Positions 51,618 to 60,999 of a DNA stretch of 64,000 nt are shown here, in pieces. Origin of the DNA: Dactylosporangium siamense (lineage in GTDB: Bacteria > Actinomycetota > Actinomycetes > Mycobacteriales > Micromonosporaceae). Under the pieces are notes generated by a model that saw only the letters and a list, made by a program, of their open reading frames with translations, was not told where the DNA came from and searched no databases. The stretch lies in NCBI RefSeq assembly GCF_016862795.1, contig NZ_BONQ01000110.1:124001-188000 (forward strand). Reading direction: 5' to 3'. A program made the position numbers and the translations under genes. Position 1 is the first letter of the stretch. Each line of letters opens with the position of its first letter.

Positions 51618-52313
51618 TCAGTTGGCGGCCAGGACGTCGACGACGAAGCGCAGCGTGCCGATCGGCTTGCCGCTGGACGGGTCGTCGCCGTAGGCCAGGT
51701 TCGACGGGATGTCCAGCTGCACCCGGCTGCCGACCTTGATCCCGACGAGACCCTGGTCCCAGCCGGGGATGACCCGGCCGCCGCCGAGCTGGAACTCGAG
51801 CGGCTGCTTGCTGTTCCAGGACGCGTCGAACTCCTTGCCGTCGACGAAGGTGACACCCACGTAGTTCACCGAGATCGTCTGGCCGGCCTGCGTGGCGGCG
51901 CCCTTGCCCTCGATCAGGACGGTCGGGGTGAGCTTGGTGACGGTCCCGGTGCCCTTCGTGACCACGGGCTTCGTGGACAGCGCCGGGTCGGCGCCCTCCG
52001 GCACCGGCGGGAACGGCTTCTGCGCGGCGGTCGACGGGTCCCCGCTGGCAGGGGCACCGGCGGACGACGCGAGACCGGGCTGCGCCGGGTCGCTGCCGTC
52101 GGACCGCAGGGACAGCCACACCACCAGCGCGATGACGGCGATGACGGCCGCCGCGGCACCGACGACGCTCAGGAACTGCTTGCGCTTGGCGGCGGCGACC
52201 TCCCGGGCCCTGGCCTCTCTGGCGGCGGCGCGTTTCTCGGCCTTCGACAGCGGGGTCTGGCCAGGGCGGGTAGGTGCGGCCGGGCGCTGCCGGCTGGTCA
52301 CGCGTTCGGTCAC
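51618..52313 (-). CDS. Membrane-anchored FKBP-type peptidyl-prolyl isomerase
   Basis: 231 residues. Basic cytoplasmic stretch (KAEKRAAAREARAREVAAAKRK), one membrane helix (~46-66), a Pro/Ala-rich linker, then the FKBP fold with ISVNYVGVTFVDGKEFDASW, PLEFQLGGGRVIPGWDQGLVGIKVGSRVQLDIP and the GTLRFVVDVL end. It folds exported proteins at the cell surface. GTG 52313 is set by the leaderless box TACGGT-N6-GTG. Confidence 0.88.
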   Translation of the reverse strand: MTERVTSRQRPAAPTRPGQTPLSKAEKRAAAREARAREVAAAKRKQFLSVVGAAAAVIAVIALVVWLSLRSDGSDPAQPGLASSAGAPASGDPSTAAQKPFPPVPEGADPALSTKPVVTKGTGTVTKLTPTVLIEGKGAATQAGQTISVNYVGVTFVDGKEFDASWNSKQPLEFQLGGGRVIPGWDQGLVGIKVGSRVQLDIPSNLAYGDDPSSGKPIGTLRFVVDVLAAN

Positions 52314-52319
52314 GGGAAC

Positions 52320-52325
52320 ACCGTA
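52320..52325 (-). promoter_or_regulatory. -10 box of a leaderless promoter for the FKBP gene
   Basis: Reverse-strand TACGGT, then GTTCCC, then GTG 52313. Confidence 0.6.
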
Positions 52326-52423
52326 CGTCACCGCACCGTCCGGACAAGTACCTCCCGGCAAGCTCCCAGCAAACCCGGACATCGACCGCCGCCTCCAGCG
52401 GTGACGGCGTTGCCGGCGAGGGG

Positions 52424-54118
52424 TCAGCTGACCGGCTGGCGGTCGTCCAGCCCGAGGTTGTGGTGCCAGGACCCGCCGGTGGGCGGGGTGTCGAAGGCGG
52501 CCGCGGCGACGGCGTTGCCCTCCAGGTCGTTGTCGTGGACGCGGCCCGACCCGCAGCTGCCGGCGCCGGTGATGCGCAGCCCGTGCGTCTGCGTCCGGGG
52601 CTCCTGGCGGTCCCAGGCCCGGTTGTCGCGGACGGTCGGGGTGTCGGTGGCGGCGGCAAGGGTGATCCCGGCCCGGGCCTCGGGGGAGTCCGGCAGCCGG
52701 AACCGGGTCCCGTGCGGCGGGGTGCCCTCCGGCCAGGCGGTGGCGGCGCCGGGGCGGACCGGCGCGAGGTAGAGCTCGGTGGCGGTGTTGGCCACGACGA
52801 TCGCCTGCTGCGCGCCGGCGGCGACCATCTTGCCGGTGTGGCCCCCGGGCGGCCAGTCCGCGGCGGTGTCGTGCAGGGACAGCCGGGTGTAGGAGGCGGT
52901 CGCGCCGCCACCGTGGGCCTCGGGCGCGGCCTGCCGGCCGTTGCCGCGCAGCCGGTTGCCGGCGATGCACGCGTCGAGCACGGGGGAGTCGATGAAGATC
53001 CCGTCGAGGGCGTTGCCCCAGATGTCGTTGCCGGTGATGGCCACGTCGGCGGCCGGGTGCGCGGCGTTGCCGGGCAGGCGGGCGACACCGAGGGCGTCCG
53101 CGCGGTCCTGCAGGCCTGACGGGCCGAGGCCGTGCTGCCAGTACCCGTAGCGGCCGTTGCGGCTGATGCGGTTGCCGTCCAACGTGTACGGGCCGGGGGT
53201 GTTGCCGATGGCGACGCCGTCCCAGATGTTGCCGTCGATGACGCAGCCGGTCACGATGCCGCCCCGCCCGGCGACCGACGACGTGCCGAGCGCCGACACG
53301 TCGTAACCGGCCTGGTGGTTGCCGGTCATCGTGCACGCCGAGACGATGAGCCCGTCGGCGCCCCAGTCGGAGATGCCGAAGCGGTTGGCCTGGGCGTGGC
53401 AGCCGATGATGCGGATGCCGCGCGGCGGGGTCCAGCGGCGCTTCTGGAGCTCGACGAAGATGCCGTTGGTGCCGTTGCCGACCGTCGTGCACGAGGTGAT
53501 CGTGAGCCGCTCGGTGTCGCCCCAGCCGCCGATGCCGATGCCGATGCCGGCGCCGCCCATCTCCTCGCCGTTGTTCAGCCGGCCGCAGTGCACGGCCAGG
53601 ACGTCGTCGACGACGGTGTCCTGCAGGAAGTCGCAGCCGAAGCCGGTGGCGCCGGTGTCGTGGATGAACAGGTCGTGGAACCGCCCGCGCAGCACGTACT
53701 GCAGGAACAGGCCCTTGGCGTTGACGTCGTACGCGGGCAGCGTCACGCCGGAGCCGTCGATCTCGAAGTGCGCGAAGGTGCAGTCGGCGATGTGGTTGTC
53801 CCGGCCGGCGTCGTGGTCCCGGGTCGTGAAGAACGCCAGCGGCGTCGGCGAGGTCGGCTTGCGTGGGTTGGACAGCAGGAACCGGGTGGCGGCCGGCCCC
53901 GAGCCGGTCAGCGACACACCGTTGCGCCATCTGACGCCGTCGTCCTGGATCGAGTACGCCCCGGGCGGGCAGTGGATGGTGCGGGGGCGGCCGTCCGCGG
54001 CGAACGCGGCGCCGAGGGTGTCGACCAGCGCGGTCAACGCGGGCTGGTCGTTGGTGGTGCCGTCACCGGTGAGTCCGTGCGCGTGCGCGTCGTAGACGAG
54101 CGGGTCGGCTGTTCGCAT
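52424..54118 (-). CDS. Right-handed parallel beta-helix protein
   Basis: 564 residues. Starts with a pectate-lyase-like N-cap (ADPLVYDAHAHGLTGDGTTNDQPALTALVD), the same signature as in pectin-lyase-fold and tail-spike-like proteins, then many PbH1-type coils (ITSCTTVGNGTNGIFV, ITGNDIWGNALDGIFID and others). No signal peptide, unusual for a polysaccharide lyase. ATG 54118 or GTG 54121 best fit the AGAGGGGG ribosome site. It could be an enzyme or structural repeat protein; the substrate is unknown. Confidence 0.82.
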   Translation of the reverse strand: MRTADPLVYDAHAHGLTGDGTTNDQPALTALVDTLGAAFAADGRPRTIHCPPGAYSIQDDGVRWRNGVSLTGSGPAATRFLLSNPRKPTSPTPLAFFTTRDHDAGRDNHIADCTFAHFEIDGSGVTLPAYDVNAKGLFLQYVLRGRFHDLFIHDTGATGFGCDFLQDTVVDDVLAVHCGRLNNGEEMGGAGIGIGIGGWGDTERLTITSCTTVGNGTNGIFVELQKRRWTPPRGIRIIGCHAQANRFGISDWGADGLIVSACTMTGNHQAGYDVSALGTSSVAGRGGIVTGCVIDGNIWDGVAIGNTPGPYTLDGNRISRNGRYGYWQHGLGPSGLQDRADALGVARLPGNAAHPAADVAITGNDIWGNALDGIFIDSPVLDACIAGNRLRGNGRQAAPEAHGGGATASYTRLSLHDTAADWPPGGHTGKMVAAGAQQAIVVANTATELYLAPVRPGAATAWPEGTPPHGTRFRLPDSPEARAGITLAAATDTPTVRDNRAWDRQEPRTQTHGLRITGAGSCGSGRVHDNDLEGNAVAAAAFDTPPTGGSWHHNLGLDDRQPVS

Positions 54119-54243
54119 CACGACCATCCCCCTCTTCGAGTCGCTCCCGCAACCGATACCCCCGTACCCACCCGCAAACGTGCCCGTCGAGGCGTGAGCG
54201 GCACCGCGCGGGGCATGCACGCCAGGAGTGAAAGGAGCGCCGC

Positions 54244-55641
54244 GTGAGGGGCGTCGAGGGCGGGCTGACCCGCCGGATGGTGCTGGCCACCTGCGTGCTG
54301 CTGCTCTTCGTCGGCGGTGCCTTCGGGACCCTGCTCATCTCGATCGGCGAGGACCGCGAGACCACCCGGCTGTCCCGGCGCTCCCACCAACTGTTCACGG
54401 CCGCCGACCAGGTGCACCGCAAGACCGTCGACCTGCAGGCGGCGCAGCAGGCGTACACCATCTCCGGCGACGGTGTCTTCCTCGGCCGGTGGCAGGCGGC
54501 GCAGACCGGCGTGTACCAGGCCAACGCGACGCTCGAAGGGCTCGCCAGCACCGACTCCCAGCGCCGCCAGACGCAGCAGATCACGCGGACGAGCGCGTCC
54601 TACGTCCAGGACTACTCGATCCCGGCGCTGAACGCGGCCCGGCGTGGGGACCCCGCCGCACGCAGCGCGTCGTCGCTGCTGGAGGGCGAGCGCCGGATCG
54701 AGCAGCTGCGCACCGACCTCGGTGTGCTCAGGGTGTCGGAGGGCGAGTTCCTCGCGGCCCGCGACGCGCGCGCCGAGGCGATGGCGCGCCGTGAGATGTT
54801 CGCGGTCGTCGCCGGTCTGGCGGGTTCGGCGATCGTCATCGCGCTCGTCGGCGGCTACCAGACCCGGCTGCTGGTCCAACCCATCCGCCGGGCGGCGACG
54901 ATGGCCGACCGGCTCGCCGGCGGTCAGCTGGGCACCCGCATGCCGGAGACCGGCAAGGCCGAGATCGGGCAGCTCGAGCGCTCGTTCAACGTCATGGGCG
55001 ACTCCCTGCAGGGCGCCCATGACGACCTCGTCGCCTCGCGCGCCCGGGTCGTCCTGGCCACCGACCAGGCCCGCCGGCGGATCGAACGCGACCTGCACGA
55101 CGGGGTCCAGCAGCGGCTGCTGTCCCTCGGGCTGGACATCCGCCGGATCGAGCTCAGCGTGCCGGCCGAACTGCCCGAGCTGCGGGCTGAACTGGCCGAG
55201 GTGGTCGCGGGCATCAACGGCACGGTCGACGACGTGCGGGAGATCTCGCGGGGCGTGCACCCGGCGATCCTGACCGAGGGCGGCCTGCGGCCCGCGGTGA
55301 AGGCCCTGGCCCGCCGCTCGGCCGTCCCGGTCGAGCTCGACCTGCGGCTGGAGGACCGTCTGCCCGAGCCGCTGGAGGTCGCGGCCTACTACGTGGTCGC
55401 CGAGGCCCTCGCCAACGCGGCCAAACACTCCGGCGCCTCCGCCATCCGGGTGGGCGCGTCGGTGCGGGACGGGCAGCTGGAGGTGTCGGTGCGCGACAAC
55501 GGTGCCGGCGGCGCGGCACCGGGCCGGGGGTCGGGCCTGGTCGGGCTCGCCGACCGGATCGAGGCGCTGGGCGGGACGTTCGACCTGGACAGTCCCCCCG
55601 GGCACGGCACCCACCTGGAGGTCCGGCTGCCGCTGACCTGA
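54244..55641 (+). CDS. Sensor histidine kinase (HisKA_3 type) with CHASE3-like sensor
   Basis: 465 residues. Membrane helices at ~11-33 and ~180-205 flank a ~140-residue helical sensor region of CHASE3 style. Then come a HAMP (QPIRRAATMADRLAGGQLGTRMP), the phospho-acceptor His in RRRIERDLHDGVQQRLLSLGL, and the ATP-binding EALANAAKHS, DNGAGG and GSGLVGLADRIEALGG. This NarL-type kinase should have a LuxR-type response regulator partner, but none is next to it. GTG 54244 follows AAAGGAG. Confidence 0.88.
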   Translation: MRGVEGGLTRRMVLATCVLLLFVGGAFGTLLISIGEDRETTRLSRRSHQLFTAADQVHRKTVDLQAAQQAYTISGDGVFLGRWQAAQTGVYQANATLEGLASTDSQRRQTQQITRTSASYVQDYSIPALNAARRGDPAARSASSLLEGERRIEQLRTDLGVLRVSEGEFLAARDARAEAMARREMFAVVAGLAGSAIVIALVGGYQTRLLVQPIRRAATMADRLAGGQLGTRMPETGKAEIGQLERSFNVMGDSLQGAHDDLVASRARVVLATDQARRRIERDLHDGVQQRLLSLGLDIRRIELSVPAELPELRAELAEVVAGINGTVDDVREISRGVHPAILTEGGLRPAVKALARRSAVPVELDLRLEDRLPEPLEVAAYYVVAEALANAAKHSGASAIRVGASVRDGQLEVSVRDNGAGGAAPGRGSGLVGLADRIEALGGTFDLDSPPGHGTHLEVRLPLT

Positions 55642-55653
55642 GCGCCGGGTCCG

Positions 55654-58410
55654 TCAGTGCGTGTCGGTGGTGGCCTTTGCCCGCAGGACACGGGCGTCGG
55701 GGTGGCCGAGCGCGGCGAGCAGCCCGGCCGCCCGCAGCCACGCGGCGCGCGCCTCGCTCCGCCGGCCGAGCGCGGCGTACGCGTCGCCGAGATGTTCGGT
55801 CACCACCGCCTCCTGGTAGCGGTCGCACTGGTCGCGCAGCAACGCCACGGCGCGCTCGTAGCAGCTGAGCGCCTGCGCCGGCCGGCCGCTGCGGTGCCGG
55901 GACCAGGCCAGGGTGTCCCAGGTGAGGCCTTCGCCGTGCCGGTCGCCGAGCCGCTGCTGCACCGCGATCGCCTCGCCGCAGCGAGCCACCGCCTGCTCGT
56001 GCTCGCCGAGGTGCGCGAGGTGCCAGCCGAGCGCGTTCAACGTCTGGGCCCGGCCGTGGTCGTGCCCGGCCGCCTCGAACATGGCCAGGGCCCGCCGGTC
56101 GTCGGCCAGGGCCCGGCCCGGCTGCCCCTGCCGGGCGGAGACCCGCGCCAGGTTGCGGTACACGAACCCCTGCCCGGCCTGGTCGCCGAGCCGCCGGTAC
56201 GCGTCCAGCGCGGCACCCAGATGCACCCTGGCCTCGTCGAAGCTGCGCAGCCACGTGTATGCCCGGGCGAGCCCCCGGTGCGCGTGCCCGATCGCCGTGT
56301 CGCAGCCGAGCCGCGACGCCGAACGCAGTGCGGCCCGGTGCACGTCGAGCTCGGCGTGCCAGTTGCCGCGCTGGTCGAGCACGTACACCAGGGCCCATGC
56401 CAGCTGCCACGCGTGCCGGTGGAACCCGGCGCCGTCGGCGTACCGGACGGCGGACAGCAGCACCTGCTCCTCGGCCGCGAACCAGGCGAGCGCGGCCCGC
56501 CGGTCCCCGAACGTCTCGGCCCGCACCCCCGGCAGCGGCGCCGGCAGCAGCAGGGGATCCCGGAGCGGTTCGAGCCGGCCGGCCGCCGCGCACGCGCTGT
56601 GCACGTAGTGGTCGAGGAGCCGCTCCACGGCCGGCCCGGCACCGGCCTGCCCGGCGGCGACCTCGATGCCGTACAGGCGGACCAGGTCGTGCATCCGGAA
56701 CCGGCCCGGCGACTCCTCGACGAGCAGGCTGGCGTCCAGCAGCTCGCGGACCGCGGGCCGCAGCCCGCCCGGGTCGCACCCGGCCAGGCTCGCCGCGGCG
56801 GGCCCGCCGATGTCGGGGCCGGGCCCGAGACTCAGCAGTCCGAACAGCTCCGCGGCAGCCGGCGGCAGGTGCCGCACCGAACCGGCCATCACCGCGCGGA
56901 GACTGACGGCCAGGTCACCGGCGTCCAGCGCGTCCAGCCGCGTCGGGCGGGACCGCAGCTCCGTCACGAGGGTCCGCAGCCGGCAGTGCGGGTCGGTGGC
57001 GGCGCGGGCCGCGACGATGCCCAACGCCAGCGGCAGCCCCGCGCACAGCGGCAGGAGCGCCTCGACCGCGCCCGGCTCCGCGGCCACCCGGGCCGCACCC
57101 AGGCGGACCCGCAGCAGGTCGGCGGCGTCCGCGTGGCTCATGCAGTCCAGCACGACCGGGCGGGCGCTGTGCGCGGCGACCAGCCCGGTCAGCCGCCGCC
57201 GGCTGGTGACCAGCACCGCGACCGTCGCCGTGCCCGGCAGCAGCGGCACCACCTGGGCGCTGTCGCGGGCGTTGTCGAGCACCACGAGCATCCGGCGGCC
57301 GTCGACCAGCCGCCGGAACGCGGCCGCCTGCTCCTGCTCGCCCGCCGGCAGGGCCTCCGCCGCGACGCCGAGCGCGGTCAGGAACGACCGGATCGCGGCG
57401 GCGGGCGCCAGGGGTTCGCCGGCCGGGTCGAACCCGCGGAGGTTCACGTACAGCCGGCCGTCCGGGAACCGCCCCCGGTGCTCGTGCGCCCACCGCAGCG
57501 CCAGCCAGGTCTTGCCGGCGCCGCCGACCCCACCGATGACCGCGATCGGCCCGGCCGCCCGGTCGGGTCCGGCGCGCATGGCCGCGGTCAGCTCGGCGAG
57601 CTCGCCGGTCCGGCCGGTGAACGCCGCCGGCGCCGGTGGCAGCTGCTGCGGCACCACCGTCGCCGGTTCCCGCAGCGCCAGGTCCGGCGCGGCGCGCAGG
57701 ATCCGCTCGTGCAGGCCGCGCAGCTCGTCGCCCGGCTCGATGCCGAGGTCCGCCGCCAGGTGCCGGCGCAGCTGGTCGTAGCGGGCCAGGGCCTCGGCGC
57801 GCCGGCCGCACCGGTACAGCGCCAGCAGCGCCGAACCGGCCAGCGCCTCGTCGAGGGGTTCGGCGTCGGCCCGGGCCAGCAGGCCGTCGAGCACCGTGGC
57901 GTGCCGGCCCAGCCGCAGCGCCAGGTCGTCGCGCCGCTGCTGCGCGGTCCGCCGGCGGCGGTGCAGCTCCCGGCGGACGCCGTTCAGCCACGGCGTGTCC
58001 AGGCCACCGAACGCGTCACCGGTCCACAGCTCGAGGGCCGCGTCGAGCAGCTCGACCGCGCAGTCGTCGCTCTGGGCCGGTCCGGCGGCCCGGCGCACGA
58101 GGTCGTCGAACAGGTGCAGGTCGACGTCGAGCGGGTCGATCTCCACCAGGTAGCCGGACGGGCGGCGCGGCACCGTGCACCCGCCGCCCGCCAGGGTCTG
58201 CCGCAGCCGGGACACGTAGCTGTACAGCGCCTGCCGCGGATGCTGCGGCAACCGGTCGCCCCACGCCCGCTCCAGCAGCACGTCGACGGGCACCGGCCGG
58301 CCCGGCTCGACCAGCAGCGCCGCCAGGACACAGCGCTGCCGCTCGTGCCCGAGGTCGACGGGCACTCCGTCGACGTGGGCGGTGATCTCGCCCAGCAGCC
58401 TGATGCGCAT
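55654..58410 (-). CDS. SARP/AfsR-type regulator with NB-ARC ATPase and TPR repeats, second copy
   Basis: 918 residues, the same length and domain order as 9761-12517. Winged helix (MRIRLLGEITAHVDGVPVDLG, YSYVSRLRQTLAGGG), activation domain to ~240, P-loop GGVGGAGKTW with LVVLDNARD, then TPRs to the end (ALDAYRRLGDQAGQGFVYRNLA and similar). ATG 58408-58410 is the family start; a 15-bp inverted repeat GCCGCAC-T-GTGCGGC sits directly upstream. Divergent from a small secreted Cys-containing protein, as is the other copy. Function of target genes unknown. Confidence 0.9.
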   Translation of the reverse strand: MRIRLLGEITAHVDGVPVDLGHERQRCVLAALLVEPGRPVPVDVLLERAWGDRLPQHPRQALYSYVSRLRQTLAGGGCTVPRRPSGYLVEIDPLDVDLHLFDDLVRRAAGPAQSDDCAVELLDAALELWTGDAFGGLDTPWLNGVRRELHRRRRTAQQRRDDLALRLGRHATVLDGLLARADAEPLDEALAGSALLALYRCGRRAEALARYDQLRRHLAADLGIEPGDELRGLHERILRAAPDLALREPATVVPQQLPPAPAAFTGRTGELAELTAAMRAGPDRAAGPIAVIGGVGGAGKTWLALRWAHEHRGRFPDGRLYVNLRGFDPAGEPLAPAAAIRSFLTALGVAAEALPAGEQEQAAAFRRLVDGRRMLVVLDNARDSAQVVPLLPGTATVAVLVTSRRRLTGLVAAHSARPVVLDCMSHADAADLLRVRLGAARVAAEPGAVEALLPLCAGLPLALGIVAARAATDPHCRLRTLVTELRSRPTRLDALDAGDLAVSLRAVMAGSVRHLPPAAAELFGLLSLGPGPDIGGPAAASLAGCDPGGLRPAVRELLDASLLVEESPGRFRMHDLVRLYGIEVAAGQAGAGPAVERLLDHYVHSACAAAGRLEPLRDPLLLPAPLPGVRAETFGDRRAALAWFAAEEQVLLSAVRYADGAGFHRHAWQLAWALVYVLDQRGNWHAELDVHRAALRSASRLGCDTAIGHAHRGLARAYTWLRSFDEARVHLGAALDAYRRLGDQAGQGFVYRNLARVSARQGQPGRALADDRRALAMFEAAGHDHGRAQTLNALGWHLAHLGEHEQAVARCGEAIAVQQRLGDRHGEGLTWDTLAWSRHRSGRPAQALSCYERAVALLRDQCDRYQEAVVTEHLGDAYAALGRRSEARAAWLRAAGLLAALGHPDARVLRAKATTDTH

Positions 58411-58425
58411 GCCGCACTGTGCGGC
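58411..58425. promoter_or_regulatory. Inverted repeat at the SARP start
   Basis: GCCGCAC-T-GTGCGGC touches the start codon of the leftward SARP gene. It may be an operator or a leader hairpin limiting translation. Confidence 0.45.
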
Positions 58426-58579
58426 CGCGCGGGGCCCGCCGTCCAAGTCGAAATACCAGCACAGCGCCGCTGTCGACAACCCGACGCACCGGGCCCGCCG
58501 AAGGTTTCCGCAAGGTTCGCCGATGGCCCGCCGCGCACCGTGGCACCAGGAAACCCGTCCATGCCCATTGGGAGTGACC

Positions 58580-59041
58580 ATGATCAGGAGAAGGATCCGC
58601 GTCCGCGCGGTCACCGTGACCCTCGGGCTGCTCGCCGCCGCGGCGATCAGCCTCGCGACCCCCGGCGCCGCGCACGCGGTGTGCTCCGCCGGCACCGAAC
58701 TGACGAACACCCTCGTCGTCAACGGCACCGTCTACGTGACCGAGAACCCGGTCAACGGCACCTGCAACGGCAACGACTACTACCAGACCAACTACACCAG
58801 CGCGTTCGCCGGCTGGCGGGCCTCCGTGCACGTCCAGAACAACGGCGTGTGGGAAGGCCACTACGGCGGCTACGACACCAACACCTACTACCTGGACTAC
58901 ACCGACAACAACTCCAACTCGCTGATCACGCTGTGCCTCAACAACGCCGCCGAGACCGCCTGGTACTGCGGGTTCGGCAGCTCCTACACGTACACCAGCG
59001 ACTTCTCGCACCAGTACGCCGGCCGCAACAGCGGCTTCTGA
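58580..59041 (+). CDS. Small secreted Tyr/Asn-rich protein divergent from the SARP
   Basis: 153 residues. Basic start [16 protein letters not shown] and hydrophobic core, cleavage near AAHA at residue ~33. The mature domain is rich in Tyr, Asn, Thr and Gly ([33 protein letters not shown]) with four Cys. ATG 58580 has GGGAGTGACC upstream. A hairpin terminator follows its stop. Family not recognised; the layout mirrors the other SARP and secreted protein pair at 9288-12517. Confidence 0.8.
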   Translation: MIRRRIRVRAVTVTLGLLAAAAISLATPGAAHAVCSAGTELTNTLVVNGTVYVTENPVNGTCNGNDYYQTNYTSAFAGWRASVHVQNNGVWEGHYGGYDTNTYYLDYTDNNSNSLITLCLNNAAETAWYCGFGSSYTYTSDFSHQYAGRNSGF

Positions 59042-59050
59042 TTCCGGCTC

Positions 59051-59086
59051 GGCCACCCGGCCCGGCACCCGCCGGGTCGTGTGGCC
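59051..59086 (+). terminator. Stem-loop terminator after the small secreted protein
   Basis: GGCCAC (59051-59056) and CCCGGC (59061-59066) pair with GCCGGG (59071-59076) and GTGGCC (59081-59086) around an ACCC loop, ten bases past the stop. Confidence 0.75.
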
Positions 59087-59174
59087 TTCACCACGTGCAG
59101 GGTTCGGGCCACCAGAACCGAAACATTCGTGGTGGACGCTACGCGCTGACTGGCCGGGCGAAAGGTGGGACCAC

Positions 59175-59903
59175 GTGGAGATCCTGGTGGTGACGGGGCA
59201 GCCCGGGGACGGCTCGGCGAGCCGGGTCCTGCCGGCGCTGGACCTGCTGGCGCACTCCCGGCGGGTCGTCGGCTACGACGTGCGCGCCTGCGCCACCGGC
59301 ACCGAGCCCGACGTCGTCCTCGTCGACGCCCGGCTACGGCTCGCCGATGCCCGCAGCTTCTGCCGGGTCCTGCGCACGACCGGCCTGCGGGTGCCGATGC
59401 TCGCCGTCGTGGAGGAGTCCGGCCTGGTCGCCGTCTCCGCCGACTGGGGCATCAACGACGTCGTCCTGGCCGGTGTCGGCCCCGCCGAGGTCGACGCCCG
59501 CCTGCGCCTGGCCACCCAGGCCGCGTCGGCGGCCGCCGGCGCGTCCAACAGCCTGATCAACGCCGGCGCGCTGCGCATCGACCCGGACACCTACTCCGCC
59601 AAGCTCAAGGGCCGGTCGCTCAACCTCACGTACAAGGAGTTCGAGCTGCTGCGCTACCTCGCGCAGCACCCCGGCCGGGTCTTCACCCGCGACCAGCTGC
59701 TGCGTGAGGTCTGGGGCTACGACTACTTCGGCGGCCACCGCACCGTCGACGTGCACGTGCGGCGCCTCCGCGCGAAGCTCGGCAGCGAATACGAGTCGAT
59801 GATCGGCACCGTCCGTCAGGTCGGCTACACGCTGGTCCTGCCGGCCCGCACCGAACCCCAGCCGGTCGTCGCCCAGGCCGAGGCCCTGCTCCTGCAGGCC
59901 TGA
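59175..59903 (+). CDS. GlnR-like orphan OmpR-family response regulator
   Basis: 242 residues from GTG 59175 behind AGGTGG. The N-terminal receiver-like domain follows Gln[46 protein letters not shown] and [28 protein letters not shown]. The Asp of LVDAR is kept, but the usual acidic pocket near the N-terminus is absent. The C-terminal winged helix is nearly canonical ([48 protein letters not shown]). GlnR controls nitrogen assimilation. Whether this is the sole GlnR or a paralogue cannot be told here. No kinase partner is needed for GlnR. Confidence 0.85.
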   Translation: MEILVVTGQPGDGSASRVLPALDLLAHSRRVVGYDVRACATGTEPDVVLVDARLRLADARSFCRVLRTTGLRVPMLAVVEESGLVAVSADWGINDVVLAGVGPAEVDARLRLATQAASAAAGASNSLINAGALRIDPDTYSAKLKGRSLNLTYKEFELLRYLAQHPGRVFTRDQLLREVWGYDYFGGHRTVDVHVRRLRAKLGSEYESMIGTVRQVGYTLVLPARTEPQPVVAQAEALLLQA

Positions 59904-59920
59904 GCCGCCGCGGGCGTTGC

Positions 59921-60406
59921 TCAGTGGCACGGCCACCGCTCGGCGAACTTCTCCGGCGACATGACGACGTCCTGGAACTTGACCCGCCCGTCGGTCAGGT
60001 CCCTGGTCCGGAACACCTGGTAGTCCTGCCAGCCCTTCACCTCCAGCAGGAACACCGCGAACTCGACGTCCGGGTCGAGCGGACCGGCCAGGGCCACGTC
60101 CACGTGACCACCGGGCTGCTCCTCACCGATGCGGAACGTCGTGGCGGCCGACGGCGGCTCGAACGTCACCTGCCAGCGCACCGGCAGCTTGTTCTCGTCG
60201 ATGACGGTCTCGTCCGGGTCGACCTCGACGACCCGGACCTGCCGCACCGCGGGCCGGGCCGAGCCGCAGTCGGTGTGGATGACCTCCACGGTCGAGCCGT
60301 CCATGCGGACCGCCGCGTCCGGCGGTTCGGTGCACGCCGACAGCGTGAGCACCAGCCCGGCGGCCAACCCCAGGCCGGCCGCCCGGCGAACCCTGCTGAT
60401 CCTCAT
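59921..60406 (-). CDS. Lipoprotein of unknown function
   Basis: 161 residues. The signal sequence with lipobox LSAC (Cys25) is followed by a short linker and a beta-rich domain with Cys in HTDCGSARP and WPCH, probably disulfide-linked. ATG 60404-60406 follows GGAGAGG. Family not recognised. Its 3' end faces the GlnR-like gene. Confidence 0.78.
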   Translation of the reverse strand: MRISRVRRAAGLGLAAGLVLTLSACTEPPDAAVRMDGSTVEVIHTDCGSARPAVRQVRVVEVDPDETVIDENKLPVRWQVTFEPPSAATTFRIGEEQPGGHVDVALAGPLDPDVEFAVFLLEVKGWQDYQVFRTRDLTDGRVKFQDVVMSPEKFAERWPCH

Positions 60407-60451
60407 CACGCCTCTCCGACGCGCCGGCCGCATCCGGGGTTCCACGCCGGA

Positions 60452-60457
60452 TACGAT
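60452..60457 (+). promoter_or_regulatory. -10 box of a leaderless promoter for the zinc-ribbon protein
   Basis: TACGAT, then CGCGCG, then GTG 60464. Confidence 0.6.
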
Positions 60458-60463
60458 CGCGCG

Positions 60464-60964
60464 GTGGAGCACCTCCGGCGGCACCGGTACGTCGGCCCGG
60501 CCGACCTCCTGGACCAGCCGGCCGCGGCGGACACCGTCGCCGCCGGCACGCCCGCCGACCTGGCGCGGTGGCTGGCCGGGCGCGCCCGCGGCGACCTCAC
60601 CGAGCCGTTCACCTTCGTCGTCGCCCTCGACGGGGTGCTGCGACTGGCGCCACGGCGCAGCGAGCACGTCGCTCTCGCCGGTGGGCGGGACGTCCTCGCC
60701 GCCGGCGAGATGGCGTTCGCCGCCGACCCGGGCTGGCGGGTCGTCGCGGTGACCAACCAGTCGACCGGCTACTGCCCCGACCCGGACTGCTGGCCCGCCG
60801 TGGCCGGGGCACTGGACCGGGCCGGCATCGCGCATCCCGGCGGCTTCACCGACCGGGTCGTGTTCCGCCGCTGCCCCGGCTGCGGCGAGCGCAACATCGT
60901 GCGCGACGGCGACCTCACCTGCGCCCTGTGCGGCGGCGCCCTGCCCGCACGGTGGAATTTCTGA
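60464..60964 (+). CDS. Hypothetical protein with C-terminal zinc ribbon
   Basis: 166 residues. The N-terminal ~110 residues are alpha/beta (DLARWLAGRARGDLTEPFTFVVALDGVLRLAPRRSEHVALAGG) and resemble a small nucleotide- or ligand-binding fold I cannot name. CPDPDCW precedes a C-terminal zinc ribbon with CPGCGERNIV and CALCGGALP. GTG 60464 is fixed by the leaderless box. Probably cytoplasmic. Confidence 0.72.
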   Translation: MEHLRRHRYVGPADLLDQPAAADTVAAGTPADLARWLAGRARGDLTEPFTFVVALDGVLRLAPRRSEHVALAGGRDVLAAGEMAFAADPGWRVVAVTNQSTGYCPDPDCWPAVAGALDRAGIAHPGGFTDRVVFRRCPGCGERNIVRDGDLTCALCGGALPARWNF

Positions 60965-60987
60965 CGACGCGCCGCCGACCCGCCGGA

Positions 60988-60993
60988 TACGGT
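60988..60993 (+). promoter_or_regulatory. -10 box of a leaderless promoter for the 61000 gene
   Basis: TACGGT, then CCCGTC, then GTG 61000. The context GGATACGGT resembles GGATACGAT at 60449-60457, so the two genes may share control. Confidence 0.55.
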
Positions 60994-60999
60994 CCCGTC

